A stretch of 25,497 nucleotides of DNA from Acidimicrobiia bacterium. Lineage in GTDB: Bacteria; Actinomycetota; Acidimicrobiia; IMCC26256; JAENVU01. Position 1 is the first letter of the stretch; every line of letters begins with the position of its first letter. The stretch lies in the NCBI GenBank assembly GCA_016650415.1, contig JAENVU010000137.1, forward strand, positions 1-25,497, read 5' to 3'. Under the pieces are notes generated by a model. The model did not search any database, had not been told where the DNA came from, and worked only from the letters and a program-made list of their open reading frames with translations. The position numbers and the translations under genes were made by a program. Below are positions 21,807 to 25,497 of this stretch, piece by piece.

Positions 21807-23009
21807 TCAGCGGTGGGTCGTCAGCAGCAGCGCGCCCGCGAGGGGCCCACCGCCTGCGCACGCGACCCCCACCTCGGGGTTCCCGGGCACTTGCCGCGCA
21901 TCGCCTTCGCCCCAGAGTTGCGTGCAGGCCTCGTGGAGGAAGCCGTAGCCATGGAGCCGCCCCGCGGAAAGCTGCCCACCGTGGGTATTCAGGGGGAGCA
22001 CTCCCCCGTCGCGGGCGATGTTCTGACCGCCCTCCACGAAGGCCCCGCCTTCGCCGTGCCCGCAGAACCCCATCGCTTCGAGCCAGGTCAGCGCGATGAA
22101 GGAGAACCCGTCGTACATCTCGGCGATGTCCACGTCCTGGGGGGTGAGGTCGGTCCGCCCCCACAGCTGGGCGCCGGCATCTCGGTTCGCCATCGTGGTG
22201 AGATCGTCGAACTGATCCCAGCTCGGACGGCCCCGCAGTGCCGTGCCCACCGCCTCGACGTGGATCGGTGGCCGGCGCAGATCGGGGATCGAATCGACGT
22301 GCGAGACGATCACCGCGGTCCCTCCGTCGCAGGGCACGTCACAGTCGTAGAGGGAGAGCGGCGTCGAGATCATCCGGACGTTGAGGTAGTCCTCCATGGT
22401 CATCGGATCGGTGTAGATCGCCTTCGGGTTCAACGCCGCGTTCTTCCGCGCGGTCAGCGGGATCTGACCGAGCTGTTCGCGCGTGGTACCGAACTCGTAG
22501 AAGTGGCGTTGGGCCATGAGCGCGATCCAGGGCGCGGCCGACGGCGCCGCGAAGGGCAGCGTCCATTCCATGAAGCCACTGGCGCGGAAGCTCCCGCCGC
22601 CGCCTCCCGGCATCACCGCGCTCCGGCCCTGCGAACCTTGGGCGCTGCCTTCCCAGACGCTGCGGAAACAGAGCACGTGGTTCGCCAGTCCGGCCGCCAC
22701 CGCGAGGCACGCATTGATGACCGACCCGAGTTGGCCGGGCGATTCGATCCCGCCCGACCACCACCCGAGTTCCAACCGGAGTGCGTCCTGGACGTCGACC
22801 ACTCCGGCGCCGGAGAAGCCGGGTGGGACCGACATCGGGCCGGGATAGGTCGCGACCCCGTCGATGTCCTTGGTCGTGAGACCGGCGTCGGCGATCGCGG
22901 CCAAGCACGCGTCGAGCGTGAGCTCCAGTGGGTCTCGGAACAGTCGCCGACCCACGTCGGACTGCCCGACCCCGCTGATGACCGTCTGCTTCTCGACGAA
23001 CTTGCTCAT
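21807..23009 (-). CDS. Thiolase-fold lipid-transfer/aldolase protein (Ltp2-like), lacking the nucleophilic Cys
   Basis: A 400-residue thiolase-superfamily protein. The N-terminal domain (ISGVGQSDVGRRLFRDPLELTLDACLAAIADAG) and C-terminal domain (VDIAEMYDGFSFIALTWLEAMGF, 293-315; LPLNTHGGQLSAGRLHGYGFLHEA, 338-361; VACAGGGPLAGA, 382-393) are complete. Where thiolases carry their acyl-accepting cysteine this protein has ESPGQLG (89-95). His343 and Cys384 of the fold remain, as do Tyr299 and Tyr355, which sit in the MYDGF and HGYGF motifs typical of the Ltp2 branch. Ltp2 is a retro-aldolase that releases propionyl-CoA from steroid side chains and works with a DUF35 partner. The DUF35 gene directly upstream overlaps this start (ATGA), which fits. 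Substrate unknown. Confidence 0.9.
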   Translation of the reverse strand: MSKFVEKQTVISGVGQSDVGRRLFRDPLELTLDACLAAIADAGLTTKDIDGVATYPGPMSVPPGFSGAGVVDVQDALRLELGWWSGGIESPGQLGSVINACLAVAAGLANHVLCFRSVWEGSAQGSQGRSAVMPGGGGGSFRASGFMEWTLPFAAPSAAPWIALMAQRHFYEFGTTREQLGQIPLTARKNAALNPKAIYTDPMTMEDYLNVRMISTPLSLYDCDVPCDGGTAVIVSHVDSIPDLRRPPIHVEAVGTALRGRPSWDQFDDLTTMANRDAGAQLWGRTDLTPQDVDIAEMYDGFSFIALTWLEAMGFCGHGEGGAFVEGGQNIARDGGVLPLNTHGGQLSAGRLHGYGFLHEACTQLWGEGDARQVPGNPEVGVACAGGGPLAGALLLTTHR

Positions 23010-23443
23010 GACCCGCTCCGATCCGGTTCGAACAGCGGGATGTAGATCTCGTCGTCGCCGTCGGTGTGGTGTTCGAAGGTGACCCGCATCGGCATCCCGA
23101 TCGCCACATCCTCGATCGGGCAGTTGACGATGTTGGTGGTGAGCCGCAGACCCTCCTGCTCGGGCAGCTCGACGATCGCGATGACGTAGGGCAGTTCGGG
23201 ACCGGGCATCCACGGCTGGTAGTTGACCGTGAACGTGTGCAGGGTGGCCTTTCCCGACACCGTGTGAGGCGCGAGGTCCTTCGAATGACACATCGGGCAG
23301 ATCGCCGTCGGCGGGTGGTTGTAGTAGCCGCAGGCATTGCACCGCAGGAACCGCAGCTCGCCCCGCGCCCCGGCCGTCCAGAAGTCCCGGTTCAGGTCGG
23401 TCAGCGCCGGGAGGATCCGGAATGGCACTTCCGTGTCGGGCAT
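23006..23443 (-). CDS. DUF35 zinc-ribbon/OB-fold protein, thiolase partner (copy A)
   Basis: A 145-residue protein with the two parts of DUF35: an N-terminal helix (TDLNRDFWTAGARGEL) leading to a rubredoxin-like zinc ribbon with Cys35, Cys38, Cys49 and Cys52 (CNAC...CPMC), then an OB-fold (GKATLHTFTVNYQPWMPG to IEDVAIGMPMRVTFEHH). DUF35 proteins bind thiolase-like enzymes and help handle acyl-CoA; in Ltp2 the partner is required for aldolase activity. This copy is the likely partner of the protein encoded just downstream, whose ATG it overlaps. The ATG at 23443 lies one base after the upstream CMD-like stop and precedes the natural family start; longer in-frame starts would overlap that gene. 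Confidence 0.88.
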   Translation of the reverse strand: MPDTEVPFRILPALTDLNRDFWTAGARGELRFLRCNACGYYNHPPTAICPMCHSKDLAPHTVSGKATLHTFTVNYQPWMPGPELPYVIAIVELPEQEGLRLTTNIVNCPIEDVAIGMPMRVTFEHHTDGDDEIYIPLFEPDRSGS

Positions 23444-23444
23444 G

Positions 23445-23816
23445 TCAGTCGTCCTCGGGGTGCTCGGCGGCGTCGAAGCCTTCGCGCGCGATCGGAATGG
23501 CCTCGACCGCGGCAAGCATGCCGAACGCCGGGACCGTCAACATGATGGACCCCAACACCTCGTCCCACGACGCGCCCACCTCGGCGGCGAGCTTGGCATG
23601 CCGTCGGATCCCCGCCGGGTTCCGCAAGATCACGGTGCACACGAGACGGATCAGCTCGTGCGTGGTGCGATCCGGCGAGGGCAGCGAGTCGATCTGGCTC
23701 AGCCACGCGCTCTGGGCATCGTGCAGGGCGGGGAACACTTCGTGGAGCGATTCCTCGAACGGGAAGCTCCAGTCGGGCACCCCGGACCCGTCAGACACGT
23801 CGGACCCGCCGGCCAC
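23445..23816 (-). CDS. Carboxymuconolactone decarboxylase-like (CMD/AhpD fold) protein
   Basis: A 123-residue helical protein matching the CMD/AhpD family in HELIRLVCTVILRNPAGIRRHAKLAAEVGASWDEVLGSIMLTVPAFGMLAAVEAI (53-106). This includes the Glu54...Cys60...His73 pattern and the GAS..EV segment after it. It lacks the CxxC pair of AhpD-type peroxidases, so peroxidase activity is doubtful; decarboxylase or lactone chemistry on a catabolic intermediate is possible but unproven. The first 15 residues are Gly/Ser/Asp-rich and probably disordered, so a later start such as the internal GTG at residue 13 is possible. I used GTG at 23816, one base after the upstream stop. It sits between the two DUF35 genes in a tightly packed run. 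Confidence 0.78.
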   Translation of the reverse strand: MAGGSDVSDGSGVPDWSFPFEESLHEVFPALHDAQSAWLSQIDSLPSPDRTTHELIRLVCTVILRNPAGIRRHAKLAAEVGASWDEVLGSIMLTVPAFGMLAAVEAIPIAREGFDAAEHPEDD

Positions 23817-23817
23817 G

Positions 23818-24228
23818 TCAGGCGACCGGACGGAACTGGACGATCGTGACGTCGTCCGAGATCGGGTGGTACACGGCCTCGAGTTCCATCCCGTTGGTCA
23901 GGTCCTCGAACTCGCAGTCGACGACGTTGGTCATCATCCGCGGGCCTTCGGCGAGGTCGACGACCGCGGCGACATACGGCACCCGCTCGGGAAACGGCGG
24001 CAGGTCGTTGCGCCGGACGACCGACCACGTGTAGAGCGTGGCCCGACCGCTCGCCTCGACCCACTCGACCTCGTACCCCCAGCAATGCGGGCAGAACGGT
24101 CGCGGGTAGAAGTGGGGGCGCTCACAGGAGAGACAGCGCTTGATGAGCAGCTTGCCCTCCTTCGCGCCGGCCCAGAACGCCTCCGTCTCGAAATCCGGTT
24201 GGGGCAGGTCGAACCGCAGCACCGTCAT
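23818..24228 (-). CDS. DUF35 zinc-ribbon/OB-fold protein (copy B)
   Basis: A 136-residue DUF35 protein: N-terminal helix PDFETEAFWAGAKEGKLLIKRC, zinc ribbon with Cys32, Cys35, Cys46 and Cys49 (CLSC...CPHC), then the OB-fold (GRATLYTWSVVRRNDLPPFPERVPYVAAVVDL to EDLTNGMELEAVYHP). It shares the architecture of the copy at 23006 but is clearly diverged from it, so the pair is not a recent duplication. One copy may serve the thiolase-like aldolase; the other could work with the MaoC hydratase upstream, as DUF35 does in ChsH2, where the two are fused. The ATG at 24228 opens the family's normal N-terminus. A 44-bp gap separates it from the MaoC gene. Confidence 0.88.
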   Translation of the reverse strand: MTVLRFDLPQPDFETEAFWAGAKEGKLLIKRCLSCERPHFYPRPFCPHCWGYEVEWVEASGRATLYTWSVVRRNDLPPFPERVPYVAAVVDLAEGPRMMTNVVDCEFEDLTNGMELEAVYHPISDDVTIVQFRPVA

Positions 24229-24262
24229 CTCGTGATCGTCCTCACGTTCTGGCTCGCGTCAC

Positions 24263-24275
24263 TCACGTGACGTCA
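24263..24275. promoter_or_regulatory. Overlapping palindromes TCACGTGA and TGACGTCA
   Basis: The 13-bp string TCACGTGACGTCA consists of two 8-bp palindromes sharing three bases, between the MaoC and DUF35 copy B genes and including the MaoC stop codon. It could be a binding site for an internal promoter, but 8-bp palindromes also arise by chance. Confidence 0.2.
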
Positions 24276-24704
24276 TCGATGTTCGGGCAACGCCGCGACG
24301 GCGACGCTGGTCAGCTTGACCTCGCCATTCTGGTTCGTCACCGAGCATTCGAGGTCGATCCGACGCTCGGTACCTTCTTCGTACTTGCGCAGGACGCTGA
24401 TGTGGGTGGTGAGTCTCTCGCCGGGCCAGGTCTGCTTGGTGAAGCGAATCTTGTAGTTGCGGAGGTTGCCGACGCCGACGTAGTCGGTGATCGCGTGACC
24501 GAGCAGGCCGGCCGTGAACATGCCGTGGCCGAACACGCTCGGCAGCCCGGCCGCCTGGGCCTGGACTTCGTCGGTATGCATCGGGTTGAAGTCGCCGGAC
24601 GCACCGGCGTACATCACCAGATCGGTACGAGTGAGTTCGTGTGACACCTCGGGCGCAGCATCACCGGCCGCGACCTCGTCGAAGAACAATTTGCGTTCGC
24701 TCAT
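24273..24704 (-). CDS. MaoC-like (R)-specific enoyl-CoA hydratase
   Basis: A 143-residue single hot-dog-fold hydratase. The hydratase-2 motif is complete: YAGASGDFNPMHTDEVQAQAAGLPSVFGHGMFTAG (32-66), with Asp38 and His43 as the catalytic pair. It should add water to a 2-enoyl-CoA, the step after an acyl-CoA dehydrogenase, and may act as a homodimer or with a second MaoC subunit encoded elsewhere. In the ChsH1-ChsH2 steroid hydratase a MaoC domain is fused to DUF35; here MaoC and DUF35 are separate adjacent genes. The ATG at 24704 has AGGA about 7 nt upstream (GAGGACGGCGC) and opens the normal family start ERKLFFDEVAAGD. It is the first gene of the minus-strand run ending at 21807. Confidence 0.92.
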   Translation of the reverse strand: MSERKLFFDEVAAGDAAPEVSHELTRTDLVMYAGASGDFNPMHTDEVQAQAAGLPSVFGHGMFTAGLLGHAITDYVGVGNLRNYKIRFTKQTWPGERLTTHISVLRKYEEGTERRIDLECSVTNQNGEVKLTSVAVAALPEHR

Positions 24705-24735
24705 GCGCCGTCCTCGTGCTCCGTGGGCTCGGTCA

Positions 24736-24755
24736 GTGTCCCCGGTCCCTGACAC
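24736..24755 (-). promoter_or_regulatory. Inverted repeat GTGTCAGG-N5-GGGACAC upstream of the MaoC gene
   Basis: On the minus strand GTGTC and GACAC arms flank 10 nt, about 30 bp before the MaoC ATG and close to where a promoter should be. The outer parts GTGTCAGG and GGGACAC are the same as in the operator candidate before the alcohol dehydrogenase (minus strand 2102-2086), where the gap is 2 nt instead of 5. It may be an operator or a member of a dispersed repeat family. Confidence 0.35.
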
Positions 24756-24779
24756 GAACGTCAACTTCCCCGCCTGTCG

Positions 24780-24826
24780 GCGTTTGGCGGCTGAGGCGGG
24801 CGTGGGGCGAGTCAGACGCCAAACGC
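24780..24826. terminator. 10-bp inverted repeat around the stop codon of the last gene
   Basis: GCGTTTGGCG (24780-24789) and CGCCAAACGC (24817-24826) are perfect reverse complements separated by 27 nt and enclose the stop codon of the minus-strand AbiEi/DUF559-like gene (24812-24814). The RNA could fold into a stem at the 3' end. There is no T-run, so an intrinsic terminator of the classical kind is not shown. Confidence 0.3.
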
Positions 24827-25497
24827 TTGGACGGTCTCGACGATGTCGGCGTCCGAATCGCGGGAGGTGAGGTAGACCACCCGCCATCCCGCGGCGGTCA
24901 GGGCCCGGGCCCGTCGCGCGTCGCGATCGAATGCCGAGCGGGTCCGATGCGGATCGAAACCCTGATATTCGAGATCGACGAGAAGGTCCGGATAGGCCGC
25001 ATCGAGGAGGAAATAGTGCGATCCCCACTCCACCTTGAACTGCGACACCGGCTCCCGAAGACCGGCGGCTCGCAGCACCCGAAAGAGTCGCATCTCCGGC
25101 CGGCTCCCGGCGGTGTCAGCGTCCGGACCTCGCTCGGCGAGCAGGCGACGGAGGTTGGTGATCTTGCGGCCGGGCGCCGGACCGAGCCGACTCGCCACTT
25201 CGAGCAGGTCCGCTCGCTTGACGAGCCGGCCGACCAAGGCCGAGTCGAGCGCCCGGGCCAACTGTCCGAGAGACAGCACGCCCGAGCAGTCGGCCAGCGT
25301 CCGCGCGACCGAGGTGACCGGGATGCCGTCGACGACGGTCCGGTCGACCGGTTCGAGGTGCAGGCTGCGATGCACGACAACGTGACGGAGATCGAGCGGC
25401 GCGACGCCCGGGCGGGTGAGTTCGACGCGGCCGCGCTCGACACCGTCGAGGTCGCGCAGCGCCGCGGCAGTCAGGTGCGGCGCGAGCGCGTCGTCGC
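24812..25497 (-). CDS. AbiEi/DUF559-like protein with PD-(D/E)xK-type C-terminal domain, N-terminus cut by window edge
   Basis: The frame is open from the right edge to 24812, about 228 residues. The N-terminal part (GVERGRVELTRPGVAPLDLRHVVVHRS, then GIPVTSVARTLADCSGVLSLGQLARALDSAL) matches the region after the winged helix in AbiEi-type antitoxin-like proteins common in actinobacteria. The C-terminal part, with FLLDAAYPDLLVDLEYQGFDPH and RDARRARALTAAGWRVVYLTSRD, resembles DUF559/Vsr-like nuclease domains: an Asp, then an E-x-Q element, then the basic helix and final strand. Such proteins are numerous in actinobacterial genomes and their role is unsettled; a toxin partner is not visible. A start such as the GTG at 25375 is unlikely because conserved sequence continues upstream of it. 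Confidence 0.75.
   Translation of the reverse strand, partial: DDALAPHLTAAALRDLDGVERGRVELTRPGVAPLDLRHVVVHRSLHLEPVDRTVVDGIPVTSVARTLADCSGVLSLGQLARALDSALVGRLVKRADLLEVASRLGPAPGRKITNLRRLLAERGPDADTAGSRPEMRLFRVLRAAGLREPVSQFKVEWGSHYFLLDAAYPDLLVDLEYQGFDPHRTRSAFDRDARRARALTAAGWRVVYLTSRDSDADIVETVQAFGV

Noticed and set aside
20831..22099. Long plus-strand open frame opposite the GT-C and thiolase-like genes
   Set aside because: It is rich in Arg, Asp, Glu and His with no domain, and spans two real genes and their gap on the other strand.
1..25497. tRNA, rRNA, CRISPR arrays, insertion sequences or prophage genes
   Set aside because: I found no cloverleaf-like sequence, regularly spaced repeat array, transposase motif or integrase in either strand.

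Overview
The window is high-GC bacterial DNA with tightly packed genes on both strands, many 4-bp ATGA/GTGA overlaps and frequent GTG starts. The gene set (an F420-type luciferase-like oxidoreductase, several acyl-CoA catabolism genes, thiolase-like/DUF35 pairs, an MmyB-type regulator, GT-C membrane glycosyltransferases) and several promoter candidates whose -10 lies only 6-7 nt before the start codon suggest an actinobacterium, possibly an environmental Acidimicrobiia relative. That placement is inference from gene content; there is no rRNA or other decisive marker.

Layout. 1-2076 (minus): a likely operon of zinc alcohol dehydrogenase, VOC-fold protein and LLM-type oxidoreductase (cut by the window edge), behind a promoter that carries an inverted-repeat operator candidate. 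2077-2243: intergenic, with two identical 24-bp repeats exactly 100 bp apart. 2244-5421 (minus): a TrmO-like protein, an unrecognised protein and the GTPase TypA/BipA. 5540-9356 (plus): a D-aminoacylase-type amidohydrolase and a large GT-C-like membrane protein. 9372-11662 (minus): an XRE/MmyB regulator overlapping a GT2-methyltransferase fusion gene. 11762-12898 (plus): a PLP aminotransferase broken by frame disruptions and an internal deletion.

12959-17450 (plus): the most coherent system, five translationally coupled genes for a CDP-3,6-dideoxyhexose: RfbF, RfbG, RfbH (with the exact E1 iron-sulfur cysteine spacing and active-site histidine), an RmlC-fold epimerase and a short-chain reductase. 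The order matches the logic of CDP-ascarylose synthesis, but the flavin/iron-sulfur E3 reductase that E1 normally needs is not in the window. The neighbouring GT2 and GT-C genes suggest the sugar goes into a surface glycan.

17447-24704: acyl-CoA catabolism. An unrecognised Cys-rich protein is followed by two divergent acyl-CoA dehydrogenase genes that look like the two subunits of a heteromeric enzyme, sharing an 18-bp perfect palindrome between them. A GT-C gene lies convergently and overlaps one of them by 80 bp. Then comes a minus-strand run of MaoC hydratase, DUF35, CMD-like protein, second DUF35 and a thiolase-fold protein that lacks the usual nucleophilic cysteine. This resembles the hydratase/retro-aldolase machinery (ChsH/Ltp2) of steroid side-chain degradation, although the substrate here is unknown. 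The window ends in a partial AbiEi/DUF559-like gene (24812-25497, minus). I saw no tRNA, rRNA, CRISPR array or insertion sequence.
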